From positions 1 through 6,933 of the forward strand of contig JAFTGG010000186.1 of the NCBI GenBank assembly GCA_017458025.1: a DNA stretch of 6,933 nt, given 5' to 3'. This DNA is from Oscillospiraceae bacterium. Lineage in GTDB: Bacteria; Bacillota; Clostridia; Oscillospirales; Oscillospiraceae. The notes below the pieces were generated by a model. It searched no databases, was not told where the DNA came from, and saw only the letters and a list, made by a program, of their open reading frames with translations. How positions within the stretch are numbered: the stretch's first letter is position 1; each line of letters opens with the position of its first letter. A program made the translations under genes and the position numbers. Shown here one piece after another: positions 1 through 5,950 of the stretch.

Positions 1-84
1 ACGAAAACAGCCGCCGGAAAGGGCCAATGATAGGAGCGATCCACAAGCGGAAATCAAGTACAAAAAAATGAGAGGGGTATTGTT
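1..84 (+). other. Upstream gene tail or leader, undecided frame
   Basis: This stretch lies before the first complete gene. Frame 1 reads nine residues (TKTAAGKGQ) and stops at TGA 28-30. An ATG at 27-29 overlaps that stop and opens a short basic peptide ending at 69-71. Frame 2 stays open to a TGA at 86-88 that overlaps the next start codon. With so little sequence I cannot say which frame, if any, is the end of a real upstream gene. Bases 9-36 resemble bases 2624-2650 (see findings), so this may be a recurring spacer or leader element rather than coding sequence. I see no clear promoter here. An SD-like AGAGGGG at 71-77 serves the gene at 85. Confidence 0.3.
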
Positions 85-396
85 ATGACTTATGTATTGA
101 TCGCAGTTGCCTTGCTCGCGGTTTTGGTGGGAGTCGTTATCACCATCAAGCGCAACAACGCCATCCGACAGGGGGGCATTGAGACGGATGCGGTAGTATC
201 CCGAATTAAAGAAAACGAGACGCGGAACGACGACGGCAGCCGGCAGATGCACTACACCTACTATGTCCAGTATCAGACAGAGGACGGACAGACGGTGGAG
301 GCAAAGCTCGGCAAAGCACCTCTGCGCATCGCTGTGGGCGACCGGCTGCGTATCAAGTATCTGCCTGAAAAGCCTAAATATGTGATCCCGGTATAG
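85..396 (+). CDS. Short DUF3592-like membrane protein (103 aa)
   Basis: A small, single-pass membrane protein. Residues 3-21 are one hydrophobic helix, followed by a basic stretch (IKRNN), which predicts that the C-terminal part is cytoplasmic. Residues about 33-103 look like a compact beta domain of the DUF3592 kind. They contain an alternating YTYYVQYQTEDGQ strand segment and a closing KYLPEKP motif, like the VxYdPxnP end of DUF3592 proteins. The protein at 4859 carries a clearer copy of that motif (YYDPSNP). The start is ATG at 85 with AGAGGGG at 71-77, 7 bases away. It is followed 83 bases later by the AIM24-family gene and is probably cotranscribed with it. The function of DUF3592 proteins is not established. 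The assignment rests on fold-like pattern and the terminal motif, so it is moderate. Confidence 0.82.
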   Translation: MTYVLIAVALLAVLVGVVITIKRNNAIRQGGIETDAVVSRIKENETRNDDGSRQMHYTYYVQYQTEDGQTVEAKLGKAPLRIAVGDRLRIKYLPEKPKYVIPV

Positions 397-463
397 TGGG
401 AGAGCGCGATTTTTCGCCCTGTGTCTGTGACCCTTGGCGTAGGATCAGTCCAAAAGTTTATAT

Positions 464-470
464 AGGAGGA
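464..470 (+). promoter_or_regulatory. Ribosome binding site that fixes the AIM24 start
   Basis: AGGAGGA lies 9 bases before ATG 480. The reading frame is open further up to a GTG at 396, but the extra 28 residues look nothing like the family and have no SD of their own. The downstream ATG is therefore the start. Confidence 0.88.
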
Positions 471-479
471 AAACAAAGA

Positions 480-1163
480 ATGAAGTACGAGATCAAAGGC
501 GAGCCCATGCCTGTGGTGATCTGCCAGCTCCAGAGCGGCGAAACGCTGAACTGCGAGGCCGGTTCCATGAGCTGGATGACCCCCAACATGCAGATGGAGA
601 CCAGCGGCGGCGGGGCAGGGAAGATGTTCGGCCGTATGTTCTCAGGCGAGAGCATGTTCCAGAACAAGTACACAGCCCAAGGGGGAGACGGCACGATCGC
701 TTTCGCCTCCAGCTTCCCCGGCTCCATCCGGGCGGTCGAGATCGACCCAAGCCATCCCGTTGTGATCCAGAAGAGGGGCTATCTGGCCTCTGAGACCGGG
801 GTGGAGTTGTCGGTGTTCTTTCAGAAGAAGGGCATGGCCGGACTTTTCGGCGGCGAGGGCTTCATCATGCAAAAGCTCTCGGGCCACGGCGTAGCCTTCC
901 TGGAATTTGACGGCAGCACGGTGGAGTACGACCTGTCGGCCGGGCAACGGCTCATCGTGAACACCGGCAATGTTGCCATGATCGACGCCACCTGCTCCAT
1001 CGACGTGCAGCAGGTGAAGGGGGTCAAGAACGTCCTCTTTGGCGGCGAGGGCCTCTTTAATACGGTCATTACCGGCCCGGGCAGGGTGATCCTGCAGACC
1101 ATGCCCCTCAGCGGCTTTGTGTCCAACATCGCCCGCATGCTGCCCACCAAGAACGGGAATTGA
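480..1163 (+). CDS. TIGR00266/AIM24-family protein (227 aa)
   Basis: A member of the TIGR00266 family (Pfam AIM24), whose yeast relative is a mitochondrial inner-membrane protein. The bacterial role is not settled. Family hallmarks are visible in order: the N-terminal EAGSMSWM segment (26-33), a glycine-rich stretch leading into FSGESMFQNKYTA (54-66), PGSIRAVEI (80-88), QKRGYLASETGVEL (97-110), and two copies of LFGGEG (122-127 and 186-191). The first copy is followed by FIMQKLSGHG and the second by a TGPGRVILQT strand. The doubled motif fits the internally repeated beta fold of the family. The length of 227 residues is usual for it. There is no signal peptide or transmembrane helix, although the C-terminal tail (SGFVSNIARMLP) is amphipathic and could touch membrane. 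It sits between two small membrane-protein genes on the same strand, which suggests a membrane-linked job. Family identity is secure and function is open. Confidence 0.95.
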   Translation: MKYEIKGEPMPVVICQLQSGETLNCEAGSMSWMTPNMQMETSGGGAGKMFGRMFSGESMFQNKYTAQGGDGTIAFASSFPGSIRAVEIDPSHPVVIQKRGYLASETGVELSVFFQKKGMAGLFGGEGFIMQKLSGHGVAFLEFDGSTVEYDLSAGQRLIVNTGNVAMIDATCSIDVQQVKGVKNVLFGGEGLFNTVITGPGRVILQTMPLSGFVSNIARMLPTKNGN

Positions 1164-1217
1164 TCCGAAAGGATTTGTTCCAATATAGAGATATTTAAAT
1201 ATAGGAGGAAAGAAAAA

Positions 1218-1649
1218 ATGAGTCTCGAAAAAAGTCAGAAAATCGTAAAGGTACTTGGTATTCTCAGCATTATCGGAGCCGTTGCGAGCTTCATCGTCGC
1301 CCTCGGCATGTTCGGCCTCGGCGGGTCCGGAGCTGCCAATATGGCTGCCAACGACGATAATGCCGCCACGGGCGTTGCCGTCATGATTGTCCTTGGCGTC
1401 GTTATGCTGGTGGAGGGCGTTGTCTCTCTGGTGCAGGGTGTTTTCTCCCTGCAGGCCGCCAAGGACGCCACGAAGGCTCAGCCCCTGTGGATCATCTCCA
1501 TCATCGGCGTGGTGCTGGCCGTGCTCAGTGTAATCGCCAGCTTCACAAACAACGGCGGGCAGGACGTCCTCACCAAGATCTTCTCTCTTATCATCAGCTG
1601 CTTCACCTTCTATCTGGCCAACAACATCAAGAAGCTCGGCAGTAAATGA
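1218..1649 (+). CDS. Four-helix integral membrane protein (143 aa)
   Basis: I do not recognise a named family. The protein has four hydrophobic segments at about residues 12-34, 52-78, 88-109 and 116-136. A short polar loop rich in Asn, Asp and Ala (41-51) separates helices 1 and 2, a lysine-bearing loop (AKDATKAQ) separates 2 and 3, and an Asn/Gly loop separates 3 and 4. Positive charges are at the N terminus (EKSQKIVK), in the loop between helices 2 and 3, and at the C terminus (NNIKKLGSK), so both ends are predicted to be cytoplasmic. The start is ATG 1218 with AGGAGGA at 1203-1209, 8 bases upstream, the same SD as the preceding gene. The gene follows the AIM24 gene by 54 bases and is followed by a terminator, so it is probably the last gene of this block. 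No catalytic or transport motif is visible. Confidence 0.9.
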   Translation: MSLEKSQKIVKVLGILSIIGAVASFIVALGMFGLGGSGAANMAANDDNAATGVAVMIVLGVVMLVEGVVSLVQGVFSLQAAKDATKAQPLWIISIIGVVLAVLSVIASFTNNGGQDVLTKIFSLIISCFTFYLANNIKKLGSK

Positions 1650-1713
1650 GCACGGCTTGATTGCGACGCGGGAAGCGCCTGTGCCTCGGCCGGTTGTTTC
1701 ATGAGCGGAGAAG

Positions 1714-1755
1714 AGCCAGCGGCAGGCGGAAGAGCATCCTACCGCTGGCTTTTTA
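1714..1755 (+). terminator. Rho-independent terminator after the four-helix gene
   Basis: A 9-bp perfect stem pairs AGCCAGCGG (1714-1722) with CCGCTGGCT (1742-1750). After one mismatch a further 3 bp (1724-1726 with 1738-1740) leave an 11-base loop. The 3' arm runs directly into TTTTT (1750-1754). The T-run is on the + strand side only, so it terminates transcription of the 85-1649 block. It implies that the receiver genes starting at 1807 have their own promoter in a short gap, or depend on read-through. Confidence 0.88.
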
Positions 1756-1789
1756 TCAAATTGCGCTGCATGGCGTGCTGATCTGTAAA

Positions 1790-1800
1790 AAGGAGGTGGT
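1790..1800 (+). promoter_or_regulatory. Near-perfect Shine-Dalgarno for the first receiver gene
   Basis: AAGGAGGTGGT is an almost full match to the complement of the 16S rRNA 3' end. The AGGAGG core ends 10 bases before ATG 1807. It is the longest SD match in the window and predicts strong translation of this stand-alone receiver. Confidence 0.88.
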
Positions 1801-1806
1801 AGCAGC

Positions 1807-2181
1807 ATGAAAGTAATGTGTGTCCATTGGGATCGGTTCTATTTGAGCCACTTAAAGGGCGATTTGCCTAAGATCATCCCGGAGGCAGATGTCCAATACT
1901 GTGACCCTCGCGATGCCGCTCAACTTGCCGAAAGCTGGGGCTGCGATATTTTGCTGACAGAGATCGATATGGATAGGCCACGGCGTGACGAGGGACTCAT
2001 ATTGGCCGAACAAATCAAGACGCTGCATCCCCGAGTTAACATCATTTTTATTACGGTCTGTTTGCCGTATGAGTATGCCGAGCGCGTGCTCGGTCTTCAT
2101 GCAAGCGGGTATTTGTGTTATCCATATAACTTTGATGAGTTATCGGAGGAATTTCGCAATCTTCGTTATCCAGTGGCGTGA
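1807..2181 (+). CDS. Stand-alone pseudo-receiver protein 1 (124 aa)
   Basis: A response-regulator receiver (CheY-like) fold with no output domain. Strand and helix order follows the family: MKVMCV (strand 1), GCDILLTE (45-52, strand 3), VNIIFIT (77-83, strand 4, with the conserved Thr83), HASGYL (98-103, strand 5) and a final helix ending LRYP. Key residues are altered. The phosphoacceptor position is Glu52, the acidic pair after strand 1 is His7-Trp8 with only Asp9 nearby, and the strand-5 Lys is Tyr105 before Pro106. Classical Mg-dependent phosphorylation is therefore not expected. The HASGYL...LR.P ending is typical of receivers joined to SARP-like winged helices in gut Firmicutes. Here the protein stops two residues after LRYP. 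It overlaps the permissive open frame of the next gene by four bases (GTGA). By hand count the GC content is about 48%, lower than in the lipoprotein gene. A role as a protein-protein adaptor or dominant partner is inference. Confidence 0.88.
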   Translation: MKVMCVHWDRFYLSHLKGDLPKIIPEADVQYCDPRDAAQLAESWGCDILLTEIDMDRPRRDEGLILAEQIKTLHPRVNIIFITVCLPYEYAERVLGLHASGYLCYPYNFDELSEEFRNLRYPVA

Positions 2182-2186
2182 AGATC

Positions 2187-2191
2187 GGGGG
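2187..2191 (+). promoter_or_regulatory. SD-like site choosing the start of pseudo-receiver 2
   Basis: GGGGG lies 7 bases before GTG 2199. The frame is also open from GTG 2178, but that codon has no SD close to it. Starting at 2199 gives MRVICV, matching the MKVMCV start of the preceding paralog, and the same total length of 124 residues. Confidence 0.6.
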
Positions 2192-2198
2192 CAATGCG

Positions 2199-2573
2199 GT
2201 GAGAGTGATTTGTGTGGACAACAGCAGATTGACGTTGTGGCAATTAAAGCATAGTGTCCGAAAAATCGTGCCGCACGCAAGAATAGACATCTGCCAATCT
2301 CCGGAAAAGGCGCTTCAGCTTGCAGAAAAGAAGGGCTGCGACGTTCTGCTGACGGAATTTATCATTCATGATAGATATGCAGACGGATACGATCTCGCGA
2401 AAAAAGTACAGGAGATCAATCCCCGATTAAACATTGTGTTCCTCACAGAGCGTCCCGGAGAAAGTGTGTTTCGCTGGTTTTTTGATATACGTGCGAGCGG
2501 ATATATCAAAAAGCCCTGCGAACAGCAGGCGCTGCTGAATGAATTTCAAGATCTCCGGTATCCGATGGAGTGA
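2199..2573 (+). CDS. Stand-alone pseudo-receiver protein 2 (124 aa)
   Basis: A second receiver-only protein, clearly paralogous to the one just upstream. Shared blocks are M[KR]V.CV at the start, GCD[IV]LLTE in strand 3, PR[VL]NI[IV]F[IL]T in strand 4, ASGY in strand 5 and LRYP at the end, and both have 124 residues with the chosen start. The phosphoacceptor is again Glu (Glu53), so the aspartate loss predates or was kept after the duplication. Unlike its neighbour it keeps Asp7 after strand 1 and the KKP motif (Lys105-Pro106), together with Thr83, so the active-site frame is better preserved. Glu could mimic constitutive phosphorylation, which is inference. The start is GTG 2199. An alternative GTG at 2178 overlaps the previous stop (GTGA) and would add seven residues. 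There is no DNA-binding region, transmembrane helix or enzymatic domain. The last codons form one arm of a hairpin reaching past the stop. Confidence 0.87.
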   Translation: MRVICVDNSRLTLWQLKHSVRKIVPHARIDICQSPEKALQLAEKKGCDVLLTEFIIHDRYADGYDLAKKVQEINPRLNIVFLTERPGESVFRWFFDIRASGYIKKPCEQQALLNEFQDLRYPME

Positions 2574-2582
2574 ATACCGGAG
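2553..2582 (+). promoter_or_regulatory. Hairpin across the pseudo-receiver 2 stop codon
   Basis: A perfect 9-bp inverted repeat: CTCCGGTAT (2553-2561) pairs with ATACCGGAG (2574-2582), with a 12-base loop containing the TGA stop (2571-2573). There is no T-run after it, so it is not a terminator. The 3' arm overlaps the SD-like GGAGGAG at 2579-2585. A ribosome reading to the end of the receiver gene would open it, which would couple translation to whatever is read downstream. The pairing is seen directly; the coupling role is inference. Confidence 0.5.
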
Positions 2583-2597
2583 GAGAGAAGCACAGAA

Positions 2598-2645
2598 ATG
2601 AAAAGTTTATTTGAGACGGCAAAAGCCGCCCACGGAAGGGCCTGA
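2598..2645 (+). CDS. Possible 15-residue leader peptide or gene remnant
   Basis: ATG 2598 opens a 15-codon frame (MKSLFETAKAAHGRA) with GGAGGAG at 2579-2585 upstream, a somewhat long 12-base gap. It is in frame with the end of pseudo-receiver 2, so only the TGA at 2571 separates them. Its stop overlaps an ATG (TGATG at 2643-2647) that begins a 16-residue basic peptide ending at 2695. The C-terminal part resembles the nine residues read at the very start of the window (TKTAAGKGQ). It could be a leader peptide, a relic of a longer gene or chance. I cannot assign a function, and the short length makes the call weak. Confidence 0.22.
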   Translation: MKSLFETAKAAHGRA

Positions 2646-2691
2646 TGGAGAACGCGGGGAGGCGCGGAAGGATGAAGCAGCGGAGGAAGTA

Positions 2692-2720
2692 TTGACCGGA
2701 TAAAATGCACCGCATATGTA
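2692..2720 (+). promoter_or_regulatory. Weak candidate promoter before the lipoprotein
   Basis: TTGACC (2692-2697, five of six bases of the -35 consensus) is followed after exactly 17 bases by TATGTA (2715-2720, three of six at -10). A transcript from here would have a leader of only about 14 bases before ATG 2741. The poor -10 box makes it a tentative call. Confidence 0.22.
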
Positions 2721-2740
2721 ACAGCAAAAGGAAAAACAGA

Positions 2741-4825
2741 ATGAAAAAGAAACTTGCCTTGCTCTTGTCCGCGCTCATGGTTTTGGGCGCATTGGCGGGC
2801 TGCGGCGCGAAAAACGGGCCGACAGCGGGACAGCCGGAAAAGACGGCGAATACGACCTCGGCAGGATATTCCACCGACGGCAGCGTCATTTTTGATAAAG
2901 ACGGCGTGACCGTCACCACCGCGGGCCTCGATGCCGACCCGACTTCGACGGACGGAGAACCCATCATCTGGGTGGACGTCAGGAACGCGGGCGCGCAGGA
3001 CGTCTATCTCGGCGTGACCGACGGTTCCGTCAACGGCGTGGTGACCGAAGTGCTCCTCGTCAGCTTTGAGGAAGAGAACGGGGAGTATATCGGCGCGTCC
3101 TATTTGGGCGGGCAGACCATCCCGGCCGGCGACAGCGCCAGATACGCGCTGGGCTACTATGGGACGAACGTGCCCGGAATCGACCTCTCTCAGCTGGGCG
3201 AGCTGGAGTTCTGCTTCACCACGTCGGAGGACGAGTACACATGGTATGACTACAAGTCCGAGCCGGTGGTCATCACCGTCGACGCGAGTATTCCCGCGCC
3301 GGATATCACCGCCCTCGGTACGGTCGCCGTCGACGACGACAGGATGACGCTGGTGGTCGGCGACCAGGACTATGACGACTGGTTCGGCCCTATGGTCTAC
3401 GTCTATATGCTGAACAAGAGCGACAAATTCATCGGCGTCTCCGCGGACAGCGCCGAGTTGGACGGTGTGGCCTGCGACTACCTGCTCGGCGGCCTTGCGG
3501 CCGCGCCCGGCAAGGCAGCGGCGGCGTTCCTGAGCTTTGACGGCGAGGCGAGGGAGCTCAAGGGCTTTGAGAACATGACCCTCAACCTGACGCGCTATGA
3601 GGGGGCAAACAGCGAAGAGGTCGACCTGAACAACGGCGCAGTTCTGGACCCCATCACCATGCAGTATCCCCCGCAGATCTGGGGCGCGTATGAGAACGGG
3701 GGACTGAGCTTTGAGGTCCAGCCCAAGTACAACGACCACATCACCGTGGAAACGCCGGCAAACGACCCGGACGGCATCCTGTTTGCCGTCTCCGAGACGG
3801 CGTCTATGGAGGCTGGCGGCTACGAGGGCGCGGGTTGGCTGTTCAGCATCGGCAGCGTCAGCGAGAAAAAGCTCCACGAGATGCTTGGCAATGATATGTC
3901 CGGCGCGGAAGTGTTCGCGAAGGGCGGGGATGAGAGCTATTACATCTATTATCATCCCACGGATGTGCGCTATGAACGCGCCACCGTCGAGGAAATGACG
4001 CGCGATCAGGCACAGTGGACGACGCTCTGCGAGTGGGCGGAGAACGTGCCGATGAATTTGGCTGAGAAAAACGGTCTGGAAAGCAAGTCTTTCAGCAACA
4101 CCGACGTGGATATCTACCTTGCCCGCGCGGCGTGGTTGGACGGTGTGAACGCGACCCTCAGCACCACGGAATACGGTCCGGTTGAGGTGAAGGGCGTGGA
4201 CGGTACGCCCTACGCTGAATACGTCATGCACGGCTTCTTCGACAGGATCGACGACGCCGAGGCGCCGGACGGCGAATACGTTGTGCTGAACTTCCCGGAC
4301 GACGACGTCCGCCTTGACTTCTTCTTCGCGCCGGACAATTACGTTCGCGTAACGTCGGGCGGCAGCGAGACGCTTTATCAGGCCGTGTGGTGGGACGACG
4401 ACATCAGCAACGCGGGGGCGATGCAGGGTTGGTACTACGCCGTTGCAGAGGCGGCGGGCGTCAAGCCGCGCGACGACAGTCTGCTCGACTACTGCGGCCT
4501 CTGGTATGAAAAGATCGCCGGCCGCGGTCAGATCCAATGCGCCGCCAGCGTCGCGCCCGGCAAGGTGCGGATCGCGGCGAGCTGGCCCGACAGCGCCGCG
4601 CTGATGAACGAATGGGAAATGGTCGCCACGTTGGAGGACGATAAGCTCGTCTATGAAAACGGCTATTGGGCGCTCAAGGAATACGACGAGAGCGGCGAGG
4701 GCTGGATACAGGACGAGAGCTACGAGGAAAGCGGCTATTTCTACCTGAACGGCTCAGGCGAGCTCTGCTGGCACGACGACCGCGCAGAGCGCGACGGGGA
4801 CAGTGAGTTTATCTCCGCGGGCTGA
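2741..4825 (+). CDS. Large multi-module surface lipoprotein (694 aa)
   Basis: An exported lipoprotein. Residues 1-20 form a signal peptide (MKKK, hydrophobic core, LAG) with lipobox Cys21, then a polar linker to about residue 50. Four parts can be seen. Residues about 53-180 and 189-306 look like two copies of a beta-sandwich module: V.V...N.....GV with NG or DG, then a PG or AG turn and a closing pair of strands. This module is frequent in gut Firmicutes lipoproteins. Residues about 322-575 form a middle module rich in aromatic and acidic residues. Residues about 580-690 form a C-terminal module beginning GLWYEK with several W and Y strands, resembling small beta-barrel-like domains of similar lipoproteins. 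I see no catalytic motif. Binding or sensing outside the membrane is inferred. Start ATG 2741 is chosen because it begins the signal peptide. An in-frame ATG at 2705 would add 12 residues and has no well-spaced SD. The SD here (AAAGGA) is weak. The DUF3592 fusion gene follows after 33 bases. Confidence 0.95.
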   Translation: MKKKLALLLSALMVLGALAGCGAKNGPTAGQPEKTANTTSAGYSTDGSVIFDKDGVTVTTAGLDADPTSTDGEPIIWVDVRNAGAQDVYLGVTDGSVNGVVTEVLLVSFEEENGEYIGASYLGGQTIPAGDSARYALGYYGTNVPGIDLSQLGELEFCFTTSEDEYTWYDYKSEPVVITVDASIPAPDITALGTVAVDDDRMTLVVGDQDYDDWFGPMVYVYMLNKSDKFIGVSADSAELDGVACDYLLGGLAAAPGKAAAAFLSFDGEARELKGFENMTLNLTRYEGANSEEVDLNNGAVLDPITMQYPPQIWGAYENGGLSFEVQPKYNDHITVETPANDPDGILFAVSETASMEAGGYEGAGWLFSIGSVSEKKLHEMLGNDMSGAEVFAKGGDESYYIYYHPTDVRYERATVEEMTRDQAQWTTLCEWAENVPMNLAEKNGLESKSFSNTDVDIYLARAAWLDGVNATLSTTEYGPVEVKGVDGTPYAEYVMHGFFDRIDDAEAPDGEYVVLNFPDDDVRLDFFFAPDNYVRVTSGGSETLYQAVWWDDDISNAGAMQGWYYAVAEAAGVKPRDDSLLDYCGLWYEKIAGRGQIQCAASVAPGKVRIAASWPDSAALMNEWEMVATLEDDKLVYENGYWALKEYDESGEGWIQDESYEESGYFYLNGSGELCWHDDRAERDGDSEFISAG

Positions 4826-4858
4826 CGTGGGATATAAAAGATTTGGAGGGAAACCGTT

Positions 4859-5908
4859 ATGTTTTCTGTCAGAGGACCGAAGCTCAAGTATTTTGCCCTT
4901 GTCATGGCCGCAATCGCCATTGTGGCCGGCGTGTATATGACATTTTTCCAGTCTGCGGGCTACGTCAAGACGCAGGCGACCATCGTGTCTATCGTGGAGG
5001 TGCCGTCGGACTTGCCGGACGAAACCTCGGATCATATCGTCACGGTGGATTACGTCGCGGACGGCTCGCGCTACACGACGGAGCTGGATACGTACAGCGG
5101 AACGTGGAAGGAAGGCAAGACCATCACCGTATACTATGACCCGAGCAACCCGTCCGTCGTCCACGGCGGCAAGGGCTTCGGCGTCTATCTGATGGTGCTG
5201 GGCGTCGCTATCGTTGCGGTGGTGCTCATCGCCGGCAAGAAGAGCAAACAGGGGCAGATTGAGCTGGAGGAGATCAGAGCGAAGAACGGCGGGTTCACCT
5301 ACGCGCCCTCAGTCAAGGGGCTGGATCGCGAGGTCTACTTCCTGACTGACACGGGCACGCCGAAATACGGCCACCGCATCGAAAGCAAGAGCCGCAAGGT
5401 GCTCTATGAGGCGAAAATGACCAAGTATTCCGTAGTGGCGGCGCATCACTTCGATTTCATCGACCATGAGCATGGCACGGTGACGCCGCATCTGGTGAGC
5501 GGAACGGAGGAAACGGATTGGGGCAATTCCATCCTGTTCGACAACCACTACACCTTTGAGCTGGACGGCGAGGATGTCTGGAAGCACCTGCGGCGCAACG
5601 GCGTCAGCGTCGAGACCGAGCGGCAGGAGGGCACGGTCTGGCCGCGCTTCCGCGTCTCGCGTGACGGTGAGGAGATCGCGGTCATGGAAGCCACCAGCCA
5701 ACACGTCCACGAGGAGGACGAGGAGCAGCACAAGGTGATGAAGAAGCTTGCCGTGCAGGGCTTCTACCGCATTTGGACGCGGGAGGCGAACCTCGACGTG
5801 GTGTTTATCACGGCGATGGCGTTCGCGCGCAGCGGCGCGCTCAACGACGAGGGCGGCGCATACGGAAAGATGATGAGGCAGTCGCTGAAACGCGCGTTCA
5901 AGAAATAA
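4859..5908 (+). CDS. DUF3592 membrane protein with cytoplasmic C-domain (349 aa)
   Basis: A two-helix membrane protein. Helix 1 is at residues about 11-30 and helix 2 at about 107-126. The loop between them (35-103) is a DUF3592-type domain closing with the typical VYYDPSNPSVV motif, probably outside the membrane. After helix 2 comes a basic GKKSKQ stop-transfer and then about 220 cytoplasmic residues. Part of this region (about 180-325) has the rhythm of tubby C-terminal/LURP-one-like domains: paired beta strands, YTFELDGEDVWKHL, then RFRVSRDGEEIAV, and a terminal hydrophobic helix FYRIWTREANLDVVFITAMAFAR. That fold call is inference from pattern. A His/Glu-rich stretch (HVHEEDEEQH, 282-291) is notable. 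The start is ATG 4859 with GGAGGG 8 bases upstream. It lies 33 bases after the lipoprotein and 42 bases before the response regulator, so all three are probably one operon. The function is unknown. The partner DUF3592 gene at 85 lacks helix 2 and the C-domain. Confidence 0.92.
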   Translation: MFSVRGPKLKYFALVMAAIAIVAGVYMTFFQSAGYVKTQATIVSIVEVPSDLPDETSDHIVTVDYVADGSRYTTELDTYSGTWKEGKTITVYYDPSNPSVVHGGKGFGVYLMVLGVAIVAVVLIAGKKSKQGQIELEEIRAKNGGFTYAPSVKGLDREVYFLTDTGTPKYGHRIESKSRKVLYEAKMTKYSVVAAHHFDFIDHEHGTVTPHLVSGTEETDWGNSILFDNHYTFELDGEDVWKHLRRNGVSVETERQEGTVWPRFRVSRDGEEIAVMEATSQHVHEEDEEQHKVMKKLAVQGFYRIWTREANLDVVFITAMAFARSGALNDEGGAYGKMMRQSLKRAFKK

Positions 5909-5936
5909 AAGACCTCAAAAAATAGACAGAAAAGAT

Positions 5937-5942
5937 GGGGGG
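5937..5942 (+). promoter_or_regulatory. SD-like site for the response regulator start
   Basis: GGGGGG lies 8 bases before ATG 5951, whose product begins MDVICVDSD as receivers do. The frame is also open from GTG 5942, but that codon overlaps this G-run and would have no correctly spaced SD. Confidence 0.65.
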
Positions 5943-5950
5943 TGAGGGAT

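Noticed and set aside
396..479. N-terminal extension of the AIM24 gene from GTG 396
   Set aside because: The 28 extra residues do not resemble the family and there is no SD before 396, while a strong AGGAGGA precedes ATG 480.
1163..1174. Mini-hairpin ATCC-GAAA-GGAT after the AIM24 gene, followed by TTGTT
   Set aside because: Only 4 bp with a GNRA-like loop and a broken T-run, too weak for a terminator. The next gene has the same SD type and looks cotranscribed.
1160..1189. Promoter-like TTGATC (1160-1165), 18 bases, TATAGA (1184-1189) before the four-helix gene
   Set aside because: Both boxes are only partial matches, and AT-rich gaps of this kind give such hits by chance. Not strong enough to list.
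1761..1789. Promoter-like TTGCGC (1761-1766), 17 bases, TGTAAA (1784-1789) before pseudo-receiver 1
   Set aside because: The transcript would begin inside or after the ribosome binding site at 1790-1800, so it could not drive normal translation of the gene.
642..1808. 388-codon open frame on the - strand spanning the AIM24 and four-helix genes
   Set aside because: It runs antisense through two well-supported genes and the terminator, and its sequence is low-complexity His/Asp/Gly-rich with no domain pattern. It is a shadow.
2571..2645. Read-through of TGA 2571 to extend pseudo-receiver 2 into the tiny ORF
   Set aside because: The frame is open after the TGA, but the added residues do not resemble the family's linker or winged helix, and there is no selenocysteine-type context I can support.
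2546..4537. 663-codon open frame on the - strand opposite the lipoprotein gene
   Set aside because: It is a shadow of GC-rich third codon positions in the + strand gene. The product is rich in Arg, His, Val and Ala without any recognisable domain, whereas the + strand frame has a signal peptide, a lipobox and an SD-led downstream neighbour.
5309..5731. 140-codon open frame on the - strand inside the DUF3592 fusion gene
   Set aside because: Antisense shadow of a GC-rich gene. No SD and no recognisable domain.
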